The notes under the pieces are model-generated. The model did not search any database. It worked only from the letters and a program-made list of their open reading frames with translations, and was not told the origin of the DNA. The position numbers and the translations under genes were made by a program. From the NCBI RefSeq assembly GCF_004365095.1, contig NZ_SOCN01000001.1, forward strand, positions 1 through 64,000: DNA of 64,000 nucleotides, written 5' to 3'. Origin of the DNA: Mycoplasmopsis mustelae. Lineage in GTDB: Bacteria > Bacillota_I > Bacilli_A > Mycoplasmatales > Metamycoplasmataceae. Positions 10,223-20,891 of the stretch are shown here, piece by piece; the stretch's first letter is position 1, and each line of letters begins with the position of its first letter.

Positions 10223-11062
10223 CTATTTTGTTAAAGAAAATATTTTTTCTCCCTGTGATATAGTTGAATTCGGTTTTTGCAATATTTGAAATTTCGCATC
10301 ATCTATACTGCAAATAATTAAATGTATATCTAAATTTGCTGCCACAATCTTTTCCATATTTAGATTCAATAGTGTTTCACCCGCTTTTAATTCAGTGTTA
10401 ATTTTATTTATTGTTTCAAAGCCAATTCCACTTAACTTATCTGCATCTAAACCAACTAAAATTACAACTTCTAAACCACAATCACTGTGGTATATAAATT
10501 GATTTTTTGCCGCAGTCATCATTTGGATTTTTCCATCAAAAGGAGCAATTATATTAATACTTTTTGCACTTTTATCCATTTGAATTGCTACACCATTACC
10601 AACTAAGTTTGCTGAAAATATTCCATCATTTAAAGTTTTTAAATCTATTAATTTTCCTGAAACAGGAGCTAAAACATCAATAGTTTCATTAGTTTCAGTG
10701 GACTCCAAGTTATTTTTGATAGATGTTTGTTTGGTGTTTGTGTTTATTGGTTGTCTTTGAAGTAATTGTAGATATTTTTTTACTTCAAAATTTAATTCTT
10801 CAGCGTTTTTTTCTAATTCCACTTGTATATGGTTGGATTCGTTAAAAATTGCAACATTTTTAGCTCCACATTTTTTTAAAAGTTCTTCAGAAACTAATTT
10901 TAAATCATTAACATCGTAACGTAGTTGTGAAACGCTATTGTTTAAATTTTTTAAGTTTGTCGCCCCACCAAAAGCATCAATTAAATCTTTAATATTACTC
11001 GGAACTTCTTGATTACATACACAACCCAAAAATGGTTTACATTTATCGCAAGTTTGTTTCAT
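10223..11062 (-). CDS. PTS EIIB-EIIA (glucose family)-like protein lacking phosphorylation residues
   Basis: 279 residues, no membrane segment. The N-terminus has four cysteines (CDKCKPFLGCVC), a possible metal site. Residues 24-100 follow the glucose-type EIIB pattern (FGGATNL...QLR), but the phosphorylated Cys is Ser 43 and the TRLR motif is SQLR. Residues 130-279 follow EIIA (VLAPVSGKL, GNGVAI, APFDGKI, VGLDADKLSG). The two active-site histidines fall on Asn 187 and Leu 202. It therefore cannot carry phosphate in the normal way. A regulatory or scaffold role is possible. The gene is monocistronic and divergent from argS. Confidence 0.72.
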   Translation of the reverse strand: MKQTCDKCKPFLGCVCNQEVPSNIKDLIDAFGGATNLKNLNNSVSQLRYDVNDLKLVSEELLKKCGAKNVAIFNESNHIQVELEKNAEELNFEVKKYLQLLQRQPINTNTKQTSIKNNLESTETNETIDVLAPVSGKLIDLKTLNDGIFSANLVGNGVAIQMDKSAKSINIIAPFDGKIQMMTAAKNQFIYHSDCGLEVVILVGLDADKLSGIGFETINKINTELKAGETLLNLNMEKIVAANLDIHLIICSIDDAKFQILQKPNSTISQGEKIFSLTK

Positions 11063-11181
11063 TTGACCCCTTTTTATTATTGTATTTATTTATAAATAAT
11101 ACACTTTTTTCTAAAATTTATTAATTGAAAGATTATTAAAATTTAGTTTTTATTTGTTAAAATTTTAATACAAGGAGAAAA

Positions 11182-12834
11182 ATGTCAATTACTCAAAATC
11201 TCAAAAAAAAGATGTTGGAAATAGTAATTCAAATGCAACAAGATAATTATTTTGATCTCAATTTTGATATAAAAAAATTAAATTTTGTGCTTGCAGAACC
11301 AAATTTATCACAAAAAAATAATAGTGCAGTAGTTTATGATTTATCTAGTAATTTAGCCTTCGTTTTAAAGACATATAAAAAAATTAATCCAATACAGATT
11401 GCTCAAGATATATCTAATAAATTAGCAACTTATAAATTGATTAAGCAAATTGATGTTACAACACCTGGTTTTTTAAATATTATTTTAGATGATTCTGCTT
11501 TTATAGAAATTATTTCTAATATAAATTCTCAAAAACAAAATTATGCTAAAAACATATCAGAAAAAAGAAAAATCAACGTTGAATATGTTTCAGCTAATCC
11601 AACCGGTTTTTTACACGTAGGACATGTGCGTGGGGCGGTTTTTGGAAGTAGTTTAGTAAATGTATACAAACATGTAGGTTATGATGTTGAAGCAGAATAT
11701 TATATTAATGATGCCGGAAACCAAATTGAAGTTCTAGCTAATTCACTTTGAGTACGTTATAAAAATTTATATTCTGAAGAAAAAGTAGAAATGCCTGAAG
11801 AAAGTTATCAAGGTGAAGATATTATTTGAGCCGCACAAGAGCTTTACAAATTGTATAAAGATGAATTTTTAACTTTGAATAAAACCAAAAAAATAAAATT
11901 AAAAAATATTGCTATTGAAATTTTCTTAAACAAAATTAAAAATGATTTAGCAAAATTAAATGTATATTTCGATACTTTTTCAAGTGAAAAAGTAGTATTA
12001 CAAAGCGATTTAATTAACAAAGTTTTAGTTCAATTAAATCAACATACTTACCAAAAAGACGGAGCCTTATTTTTAAAAACCACTACATTTGGAGATGATA
12101 AAGACCGCGTCTTAATTAAAAATGACGCAAATAACACTTATTTATTGCCCGATATTGCTTATCATTTAACTAAATTACAAAAAGCAGATTATTTAGTAAA
12201 TATTTGAGGTGCCGATCATTCAGGCTATGTTGCTAGAATGAAAATTGCTTTACAAGCGTTGGGTTATAACGCCGATAAATTAGAGGTTCTAATTATTCAA
12301 TTAGTTAGATTGATCAAAGATGGTGTAGAATTTAAAATGTCTAAACGAGCTGGAACAAGTATAACGTTATCAGATTTACTTAATGTTGTTTCGGCAGATA
12401 TCATTCGATTTATGATGTTAACTAGAGATATTAGTAACAAATTTGATTTTGATATTGATTTTGTTAATTCAAATGATTCTAATAATCCGGTTTATATCGT
12501 ACAATATGGATATTCCCGAACTTTATCATTACTTAAAAAATTAACTACTCCACAACTACAAAAAAACATCATATTTAGCAATAAAGCAAAAAAAATTATC
12601 ATTTCTTTAGATTTATTTATTGATTTACTCAAAACGATTGTTGATAGTGCTAAGGTAAATTTACTAAGTCAGTATTTATTAAATTTAGTAAAATTATTTA
12701 ATAGTTTTTATGAAGAAACAAGACTGCAAGGACATGAATTTGAAAGTTCTTATGCAGCAATGGTATTAGCGGTTAAATATGTTATGAAACTAGCATTGGA
12801 TTTAATGGGAATTAACGCTCCTGAAACAATGTAA
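11182..12834 (+). CDS. argS: Arginyl-tRNA synthetase
   Basis: 550 residues, typical. A class I synthetase that charges tRNA-Arg. VEYVSANPTGFLHVGHVRGAVFG contains the HIGH motif as HVGH. The editing-free core includes INDAGNQI and the WGADHSGY block. The KMSKR motif reads FKMSKRAGT. The C-terminal DALR-type anticodon domain ends in LMGINAPETM. Several TGA-Trp codons. AAGGAG before the ATG. Confidence 0.96.
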
Positions 12835-12917
12835 AATCTGATAAAAATGAAAATTTTATTTAACAAAAATAAATAAAATAATACAATTTAGATATTATAA
12901 TGTTGAGAAAGGACAAG

Positions 12918-13169
12918 ATGAAAAATTCTACAATGTTAGAAATTACAACCGAAATTGTAAGTTCACAACCTGGAAAATCATTTACCTTTAATCAAATTTT
13001 TAGTAAAGTTGAAGAACAACTTAAAGATAATTGATTTAAATATGTACAAGGAAGCAATACATTAACATACGATCAAGTTCGTGAAACCAAAATGGGTGAA
13101 CTTCATCGTCTATTAACTGTAGATAAAAGATTTCATAGAAATTTAGACGGTACTTGAAAAGCCGCATAA
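12918..13169 (+). CDS. rpoE: RNA polymerase delta-like protein (HARE-HTH)
   Basis: 83 residues. The pattern (FTFNQIFSKVEEQLKDNW, then KMGELHRLLTVDKRFHRN, then DGTWKAA) matches the N-terminal winged-helix of the Gram-positive delta subunit, which tunes promoter selectivity. The acidic tail of Bacillus delta is missing, as in other mycoplasmas. It lies 12 bp upstream of fba and is probably cotranscribed. GAAAGGA precedes the start. Confidence 0.7.
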
Positions 13170-13181
13170 TAAAGGAGAAAA

Positions 13182-14048
13182 ATGCCATTAGTAAATGCTA
13201 AGGAAATGCTAAAAAAAGCAAAAGATGGAAAATATGCAATTCCGCATATTAATATTAATAATTTAGAATGAGCTAAGGCGGTTTTACTAACTGCCGAAGC
13301 AGAAAAATCACCAATCATTTTAGCTACTTCTGAAGGAGCAGTTAAATATATGGGTGGTTTTGATGTAGTAAGTGGAATGGTAGTAGGTTTAGTAAAAGAT
13401 TTAAAAATTACTATACCTGTTGCTTTACATTTAGATCACGGAACTTTTGAAGGTGCTAAAAAAGCTTTAGAAACCGAAGGATATACCTCATTAATGTTTG
13501 ATGGATCGCATCTTGGTTTTGAAGAAAATTATGCTAAAACTAAAGAATTAGTAGAATTGGCAAAATTAAAAAATATGTCATTTGAAGCTGAAGTTGGAAC
13601 CATCGGTGGCGAAGAAGATGGTGTAGTTGGTGATGGCGAATTTGCTGACCCACAACAAGCACGCAAAATGGCCGCACTAGGAATTGATGTTTTAGCTGCA
13701 GGAATTGGAAATATTCACGGTCCATATCCTACAAGCTGAAAATCATTAAGTTTTGAAACATTATCAGAAATTTCAGCTGCTGCTGGAATCGGAATTGTCT
13801 TACACGGTGGAAGTGGAATACCAAAAAATCAAATCCAGAAAGCTATTTCCTTAGGTGTAACTAAAATTAACGTAAATACCGAATTGCAACAAGCTAATCA
13901 TCAAGCAATTCGTGAATTTATCTTATCTAACAAAGATTTAGAAGGAAAAAATTTTGATCCACGCAAATTATATAAACCGGGATATGATGCTATGTGTCAA
14001 ACTATTAAAGATAAAATTCATGAATTTGGTTCAGATAATAAAGCATAA
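13182..14048 (+). CDS. fba: Class II fructose-bisphosphate aldolase
   Basis: 288 residues, typical length. It cleaves fructose 1,6-bisphosphate to triose phosphates using zinc. Zinc ligands and active-site blocks are visible: HLDHGTFEG, EAEVGTIGGEEDG, NIHGPYP, VLHGGSG and KINVNTE. A complete AAGGAG precedes the ATG. Its presence suggests working glycolysis, in contrast to non-fermenting hominis-clade species that lack part of the pathway. Confidence 0.96.
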
Positions 14049-14071
14049 AAAATCACCGCTCAGGTGATTTT
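14047..14071 (+). terminator. Terminator after fba
   Basis: AAAATCACC pairs with GGTGATTTT around a four-base loop. It lies between fba and the convergent lipoprotein gene ending at 14086 and may serve both strands. Confidence 0.8.
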
Positions 14072-14085
14072 CATTTATTTAAAAC

Positions 14086-15126
14086 TTAATTAGAATTCTC
14101 AAATATGACATTAATGTTGTTAATTATGCCTTTATTATCGTACGAAAGTTTTGTAGTATTCAAATCAACTAAATATGATTTAGCCAACATTTTAAGTTTA
14201 GAAGTTTCTGTATTAGAATTTAAGTCATCATATTTTTTACGGTCTTTCAAATATTCATCAACATCGTGTGATCAAATTCTTGTATAATAAGAATTATTAA
14301 ACATAAATTCTCAAAGATCATCATATACTCTTTGTTGAGACATTATAGGAACATTATTGTTTTTACTTTTATCTAAAATAATATTTTTACTAAAATATAA
14401 AGCAGATAAGTTATCTTTTAATTTAACTTCTCAATTACTTTTGCTTACGTTAAATTTATGTTTTGTTTCAGTAACCGAACTTAAAAAACTTGTTTTTTGC
14501 ATTAAATTTAATTGAAATTTATCATCTTGAATTGTAATATTATTTATTTTTGAGTTATTGTATTCTTGCATTTCTTCACCAAATTCATAATCTCATCTCG
14601 ATGTTAACTCGAATGCAAGATAATCGGGTGTTTGTACTTCTTTAAATAGATAAATTCATGTTCTTTCCATATCTCTGATAAATAAAAGATTAACTAAAAC
14701 TTCGTTTTTATTTAATAAAGGTAAGATTTCAAGGATCATATTATTTCTTTTGTTATAGAAAACCTCATTTTCATTTGCAAAATATTTTTTAATATTTTCA
14801 TAGTTTCACTCAAAATTATATGAATTTGAAATTTTAGTAAAATTTATTTTTTTATCTATGTTTTCTGTTGAAATTAAAGCAAAAATAGCATGTTCTCTAT
14901 CGATTTCTTTTATTAAATTTTTACCAAATTTACTGTTTAGTATTAGATTTTCTGATTTTAAATTTTGCTTTAAATCTTTAATTTTTTTGTAATTTTGCTT
15001 TTCAAAAGGATTCTCAGCTTCTTGATTATCTTTTTGTTCGGCCACTTGTTGAGCGCAACCGGCGCTTATGCCTGAAATAGCAAAAAGATTAATAAGAAAT
15101 AATCATTTAATATTCTTTTTAAACAT
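14086..15126 (-). CDS. Lipoprotein of the decayed protease cassette (cassette C)
   Basis: 346 residues. The signal peptide has a lipobox ending ISAGC. A Gln/Glu/Lys-rich linker follows, then a soluble domain with aromatic-rich segments. It is longer than the roughly 260-residue lipoproteins of cassettes A and B. It starts only a few bases after the preceding frame's stop (TAATATG) and has no internal stop, so it may remain functional while the protease upstream has decayed. Function unknown. Confidence 0.75.
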
Positions 15127-15127
15127 A

Positions 15128-15649
15128 TTAAGTTTCTAATTTTGATCTTGTTTCATATATAGCTGTAGAATCTGCAAGTATTACATACAAATTTTTATAC
15201 GTTAAATTAACGTTCTGAAAATCTTTTTTAGGTTTAATATATACTGTATATTTATAAGGTCAACCTCTATAATTTGTATCATTTGGAAGCATTAATCTAT
15301 TGGTAGATATAAATGTATTACCTAAAATATTATTGTAATTATAATTCATTGATGAAACATGGTATTGTCTGTAAATTCAATCAGGAGTAGCAAATATGCT
15401 TCCTTTTAGATTTGTTTCAAAGAGATTTACATGATTATTTATTTCATCATTGCTAATATTTGATCTCCTGCTATGAGAAAGTTTAAACAAATCAGAAAAA
15501 TTTGAGAGAACTAAAATAAATTTATATGATCCTAATACAAAATTAGTATATTCAATTCCATCAGATTTTCTAAATAAATAATTATTATTTATCATACTAT
15601 AATTATTCTTCATTGAAATTTTCATTATTTTTTTAAATTGTTTTTCCAT
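15128..15649 (-). CDS. Frame downstream of the broken S8 protease start; probable protease C-terminal remnant
   Basis: 173 residues. The ATG lies inside the 3' end of the protease stub but in another frame. No GTSFASP or HGTH-like motif is present, so the catalytic core is gone. The C-terminal stretch (KYTVYIKP..., LYVILADS) could be beta-structured like the ends of the intact proteases, but similarity by eye is weak. There is no good ribosome site. It is either the out-of-frame 3' half of a deleted protease or an unrelated small protein. Confidence 0.4.
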
Positions 15650-15863
15650 TAAACTTCAACATTCTATAATCAACTAAGCCACCATCAATTATTCCTATTT
15701 TTATTTTTTTATCAGATCTTTCTGTAATTCCAAGTTTATCTCATAAATTGTCGTATTTTTTTGTATTTCTGTATTTATCTGTAAATATAGCAGAAAGAGC
15801 AAAAGGTACAGTAGAAACTAATGCTATACCAGACATAATTTTTCATATTTTTCTTATTTTCAT
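15633..15863 (-). pseudogene. N-terminal stub of an S8 protease (cassette C)
   Basis: 76 codons: a basic start and hydrophobic signal segment, then IKIGIIDGG, which matches the Asp motif of subtilisins and has the standard Asp. The frame ends shortly after, with no His or Ser motif. The roughly 150-residue pro-region of the intact paralogues is missing. The lipoprotein at 14086-15126 keeps the cassette gene order. I read this as an internally deleted third copy. Confidence 0.6.
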
Positions 15864-16091
15864 TTTTACCACCTACATTTATATTATACTCTTTTAAAAA
15901 ATGATTATTATCAATTTAAATCAAACACTAATATTAGTGTTCAAAATATTAATTAATTATTAACTTTATAATTTATAAATAATTCTATAAATAGTCCGCC
16001 TTATTTACTGATAACTGCTTTCTTGTTACTAATTTTTTAAAAATATTCATTATTATTCACATTTTACAAGTAAGTAAAATTTTAATAGATT

Positions 16092-16134
16092 AAAAAAGCT
16101 ACACTATTTAGTTTAAATTTTGTAGTGTAGCTTT
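16092..16134 (-). terminator. Terminator of topA
   Basis: A perfect 12-base arm (AAAGCTACACTA with TAGTGTAGCTTT) and a T run on the minus strand, just beyond the topA stop at 16158. The rest of 15864-16157 shows no gene. Confidence 0.85.
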
Positions 16135-16157
16135 GAGGCTTGTATTTTATTATATCA

Positions 16158-18026
16158 CTATTCAGTGAATTCTTCCTCTATTTGATTATTTATGCTATTT
16201 TCTGCTTGACATTCAGTATCGTTGCAACTTTCTAAGTGTCTACATGTTGGAAAACTTTTACATCCAATAAATTTTTGACCTTTTTTATTGCTACGAATCA
16301 CTAAAACACCACCACAATTCGGACATGGTCTTTGTAATTCATGTAATTTAAAAACTACAACCTCCATGTGATTTGATGCATCTTTAATTTTTAATTCAAA
16401 ATTTTGTCAAAATTCTTGCATTACTGAATCTTTTTGTAATTGATGTTCTGCAATTTTATCTAATTGTTCTTCGACATAAGCGGTATATTTTTCGTTAAAA
16501 ATTTCTGAGAATGAATCATTGAGTGCTTTACTTACTTTTTTACCAAAATCTGTTGGTATAAGTGGAGATTTATCTGGAACAACAAAACCACGATTTTTAA
16601 TTATATTAACAGTAGAAGCAAAAGTAGATGGACGACCTACCTTAATTTCATCTAATTTTTCTATCAAACTACCATCATTATATCTTGGTTCAGGTTGAGT
16701 TTGGTATTCTAAAAATTCAAATTTATCTACAGGTATCACATCACCTAATTTATAATTAGGATTGACTTCATCTTCGGTTTCTTTGTTAATGATGTAGTAA
16801 CCGTCAAATAAAACTCTAGAGAATGATTTTCTAAACAAGTAATCACCGTTTTGAAAGGTAAATAAGGTACTTTCACGAATTGGTTGTGCGATTAAAGACT
16901 GAAAGGTATTGTTATAAATGAGAGTGTAAATTGCTAATTCTCGGTCAGTCATTTCAGGATAAGTTGTTTTTGCAAGTTGCGGAGTTAGATTAAAATTAGT
17001 AATTCTAATTGCCTCATGAGCATCTTGATCACCACTCACACCCTTAACGTTTTCAGCAACATAGTTAGAACCATATTTGTCTTTAATGAAAGCTTGTGTT
17101 TTTTTAATAAAACCTTCCGACATTCTAGTACTATCAGTTCTTGGATAACTAATCAAACCACCATCACCAAATCCTTCATAAAGCTTTTGAATAATTATTT
17201 GAGTGGAAGCGGCTGAATAAGGACTACGTTTATATAAAACTGATTGCTTAAACGGCGTAATAGCACTCATCTTGCGCTTAGAAATTTTAATATCAACTAC
17301 TTTAAGTTCTTTCTTTGATGTTTGAAAATACTTAAACATTTCAGGATATTCATCCTTTAGAACTCATTCGCGTTTATCTTCGGGATTTTTAGTATTAAAA
17401 TAATTTGCTAAAACTTGGCCTTTAGCATCTAAAGCATTAAGTTTATAAAAATCTTCAGGTACAAATGCCTCAATTTCTTTTTCGCGATCTACAATTAGTT
17501 TTAAAGCCACAGATTGTACTCGACCCGCAGTCGGTAGACCTGGAGAATTTTTAAATTTATTTTTAATTAAATTAGTAACTCTAAACCCAATAATCCGATC
17601 TAACATTCTTCGTGATTTTTGAGCATTAACTAAATTTTCGTCTAAAGGGCTCGCTTTTTTAAGAGCGTTTAAAATCGCTTCTTCACTAATTTCATTATAT
17701 TTAATACGAGAATATTTATCATTTAGCTTAAAGTATGTAACTAAATGACTACCGATTGCTTCGCCTTCACGGTCGGGGTCGGTTGCAATATAAATATGCT
17801 CAGAATTTTTAGTTAATTCCTTAATTTCTTTCACAATATTTTTTTTAGTTGAATCTAAACTATATTTTGGTTCTCAAGTTTCAAAATCTATTCCTAAACC
17901 ATAAACTCCATCAGTTTTCATTTTAAGAAAATGACCGACAGAAGCTACAACTTTAAAATCATCTCCTAAATACTTTTGAATGGTTTTAACTTTATTTGGT
18001 GATTCGACGATTACTAAATTTTTCAT
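16158..18026 (-). CDS. topA: DNA topoisomerase I
   Basis: 622 residues. Type IA topoisomerase that relaxes negative supercoils. The TOPRIM domain starts [12 protein letters not shown] and has the acidic triad in [21 protein letters not shown] and [13 protein letters not shown] follow. The catalytic Tyr is about residue 294 in [14 protein letters not shown]-terminal zinc ribbon ([16 protein letters not shown]) is kept, and a further pair of cysteines lies in ESCNDTEC. Ends in an acidic tail. Monocistronic. Confidence 0.95.
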
Positions 18027-18229
18027 ATCTTAATATAATACAATATTTTTTAAATTTAGTTTTTTAATTACTAAAATTTTTATTTCTTATTGACTTAATT
18101 AAATGATTTTAAGTTTATTTAATCACTATTATATAATGATCATGAAATAAATTAAAAAGCACTTATAACTAACTAAAATAGTTTGATATATTTTTTGGAA
18201 ATCTAATGCAAAATGGTAGAATTTATTTT

Positions 18230-18297
18230 GAGTATTATATTGCAATACTCCTTGGCTAATTTAGCCCAGAAATGACCATAAGGAGAAATTTTAATTA
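18230..18297 (+). promoter_or_regulatory. Structured leader of the rpsF-ssb-rpsR operon
   Basis: Two adjacent hairpins precede the ribosome site: GAGTATT with AATACTC (18230-18250) and GGCTAA with TTAGCC (about 18254-18266). AAGGAG follows at about 18290. In other bacteria the rpsF leader binds the S6:S18 complex for feedback control. Whether this structure is that element is not shown by the sequence alone. Confidence 0.4.
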
Positions 18298-18301
18298 AGT
18301 A

Positions 18302-18715
18302 ATGAATAAATACGAAATTATGATGATTGTAAATCCAAAAGTTGATGTTAAGGTGGCTTTTGATTTACTTTCTGATGTTTTCGGTCAAGGTGTCAAAAAG
18401 GCCGAAAAATTAGATAGACACGAATTAGCGTATGAAATTAATAAATCAAAACATGCGCAATATGTTTTAGCATTAGTTGAAGCAAATGCTGATAGCCCAA
18501 AAGAATTTACACGACGTGTAAATATTACTAAAGAAATTTGAAGAACTTTAGTAATTAACTTAGATTCAGAAAAAGGTTTAACACCTAAAAAAGAATCAAA
18601 ACATCTAAAACCAAAAAGAACTTTCACAAAAAGAGAAACAAAACCTACTGATGAAGCAGATAAATTCAAAAAACGTCCAAGAGTTTATAAACCTGCCGAA
18701 ACAGAAGCAAAATAA
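18302..18715 (+). CDS. rpsF: 30S ribosomal protein bS6
   Basis: 137 residues. NKYEIMMIVNP and the later AYEINKSKHAQYVLALVEA are typical of bS6, which pairs with S18 in the 30S platform. The C-terminus carries an extra basic tail of about 40 residues (KPKRTFTKRETKP), longer than in E. coli mature forms but common in mycoplasmas. First gene of the classical rpsF-ssb-rpsR operon. Confidence 0.95.
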
Positions 18716-18736
18716 TTTTAATAAATGAGGTAAATA

Positions 18737-19300
18737 ATGAATAAGGTTATTTTAATTGGTAGAACTACCACTGATATAGAATTAAATAGCACATCATCAG
18801 GTACACCTTATGTACGTCTAACATTAGCAGTTCAAAGAAGAATACAATCTAAAAATGATGTAACTGATTTTATTCCATTAGTTGCTTGAGGTACAAATGC
18901 CGTTTTATTTAAGAATTCAGTTCCAAAAGGAAGCTTAATCGCAATTGAAGGAACATTACAATCTAATTCATATGTTTCATCAAAAACTAATCAAACAATT
19001 CGTGCTTTAGATGTACATGTGGATAATATCACTTTCTTAGAATCAAAACGTGTAACCGATGAAAGACTAAAACAACGTGGTACATTTGATGATTTTACTA
19101 AAAAAACTACCTATGAAAACCCAACTTTTACTTCATTTAATAATACAAATCAATTTTCAAAAGATGTAAATTTGTCCACAAATCTAAACACTGAAAATTC
19201 AAAAAATGAAGTTTTCGAAAACAAAAAATCTGTTGATGAAAAACTACACGATTTAGATGACTTAGATATTGTAGATGAGGACATCGATGTTTTTAATTAA
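18737..19300 (+). CDS. ssb: Single-stranded DNA-binding protein
   Basis: 187 residues. The OB-fold is seen in MNKVILIGRTTTDIEL, YVRLTLAVQRR, FIPLVAWGTNA and GSLIAIEGTLQSN. A disordered Asn/Lys-rich linker leads to an acidic tip (DLDDLDIVDEDIDVFN). That tip serves the role of the DDDIPF tail, which recruits replication and repair proteins. It sits between rpsF and rpsR. Confidence 0.95.
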
Positions 19301-19311
19301 AAAGGAGAATT

Positions 19312-19572
19312 ATGGCTTTTAATAAACGTAAAAAAGCTTTTTCTAATAGAAAAAAAGTATGTGCTTTTTGTGAAGAAAGAATCAACTATGTTGATTACAA
19401 GAATGTTGAATTATTAAACAAATACATTTCAGCAACCGGACAAATCAAAGCAAAAGCTATGACCGGAACTTGTGCTAAACACCAAAGAAAAGTAGCTAAT
19501 GCAATTAAAAGAGCGAGATATGTCGCATTAATGCCTTACGTAGTCATTCGTGCTCGTAATTTAGCAAAATAA
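19312..19572 (+). CDS. rpsR: 30S ribosomal protein bS18
   Basis: 86 residues. CAFCEERINYVDYKNVELLNKYIS and the basic HQRKVANAIKRARYVALMPY are diagnostic for bS18. AAGGAGA precedes the ATG, 11 bp after ssb. Last gene of the operon. Confidence 0.96.
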   Translation: MAFNKRKKAFSNRKKVCAFCEERINYVDYKNVELLNKYISATGQIKAKAMTGTCAKHQRKVANAIKRARYVALMPYVVIRARNLAK

Positions 19573-19591
19573 TACAATATAATAAATCTTC

Positions 19592-19615
19592 AAATACAGC
19601 ATTTGCTGTATTTTT
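19592..19615 (+). terminator. Terminator of the rpsF-ssb-rpsR operon
   Basis: AAATACAGCA with TGCTGTATTTTT forms a compact hairpin with a T tail 20 bp after the rpsR stop. Confidence 0.85.
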
Positions 19616-19688
19616 ATTTATAATTTTGAAATAATATATTAAAATATTTTTAGTACATGTCAAACAAAATAAAGGAAAATAAAACAAT

Positions 19689-20825
19689 ATGAAATTTAAA
19701 AAAATTATTTTAACTTCGGCAGCATTCGTTGCTACTGTTCCAACCGTTGCGATCGCAGCTGCTTGTGGGCCAACCGAAAAACCTCAAGGAAATAAATTCA
19801 ATATCTTAAGTGATCAGGGCGTATTTTCTAATCTATGAAACAGTGTTTCGGCCGAAAGAGATGCAATGGCGCTTTCTCAATATCGTTCTGCTATGAAACA
19901 ATTTGATGCTTTAGTTGATAGCCAAAAAAATGTATTCGAATTGGATAAAGCCAAGATTGATCCAAAAACTTCAAAATTAACTGTTTCAAATACTTCAGAA
20001 AACAAATCAATTCCAGTAGTATTCATGGACATCGATGAAACTATCTTAGATAACTTTGGTTATCAACATTGATTAGTAGCTAATAATGCATCATTTTCAC
20101 CTGAAACATGAAATGAATTCGTTCAAGATAAAGTATCTAAAAAAATACCTGGTGCATTTGAATTTATAGATCACGTTTATAAAAAAGGTGGAATTGTTAT
20201 GTTTAATTCAAACAGAGAACAAAAAAACCAATTAATTCCAACACGTGAAAATTTAATTAAGGAAGGTTTAAATAAAGCATATTTACCTGATTGAGTTTTT
20301 TGGATGCAAGGTGTGGATTTAAACACAGATAAACCTTGAGCTAACATCAAAGAAGACGAAAATGGAAAGCGTATTAAATCACACAAAGAAGAACGTATGA
20401 ATTTAGTAAATTCTAAAAAATGAAACTTATCTGTAAATGGACAAGATTTTGGTGATGCAGTGTCTTTAAAAACAGTAATGCGTATTGGTGATAACTTTGA
20501 TGATTTTAATGATATTAGATCAGCAAATCAAACAAATGAACAACGTAAAGATATAGTAAATAAAGAACTTGGAAAATTATTTGGAAACTTTGATTCAAAC
20601 GTTAAAGGTATTAAATATACCAAAGATGCTCAAGGCAATGCAATAAAAAGCGAAGAAAGTTGAGCTGAAGGTTATGTGCAAATCGGTGGTAACGCATCAT
20701 ACGGTGGATGAGTTAGTGGTTTAGCTGCTGGTTTTAACGGATTTACAAATGATAAAAAACTAAAAACTGTTGAAGATTTAACTAACGCTTTAAAATGAAC
20801 TCCATCACAACAAAAGAACTCTTAA
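19689..20825 (+). CDS. Class C acid phosphatase lipoprotein (HAD superfamily, P4/OlpA type)
   Basis: 378 residues. The signal peptide has a lipobox ending VAIAAAC (Cys 26). VVFMDIDETILDN gives the HAD motif I nucleophile Asp 114 and Asp 116. VMFNSNRE is motif II, and MRIGDNFDDFND is the C-terminal acidic motif. Surface phosphatases of this class remove phosphate from nucleotides or cofactors so that the nucleosides can be imported. It stands alone with its own terminator. Seven or more TGA-Trp codons are present. Confidence 0.88.
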
Positions 20826-20830
20826 TACTT

Positions 20831-20861
20831 AAAAATCGGCCTAAATTATAGGCTGATTTTT
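20831..20861 (+). terminator. Terminator after the acid phosphatase gene
   Basis: AAAAATCGGCCTA pairs with TAGGCTGATTTTT with one non-Watson-Crick pair. It lies between convergent genes and can act on both strands. Confidence 0.85.
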
Positions 20862-20891
20862 ATTAAAAAATAAATCAAAGATCTTCTTGGT

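Noticed and set aside
13540-13725. Frame antisense to fba
   Set aside because: Shadow of a highly conserved enzyme gene; no ribosome site and biased composition.
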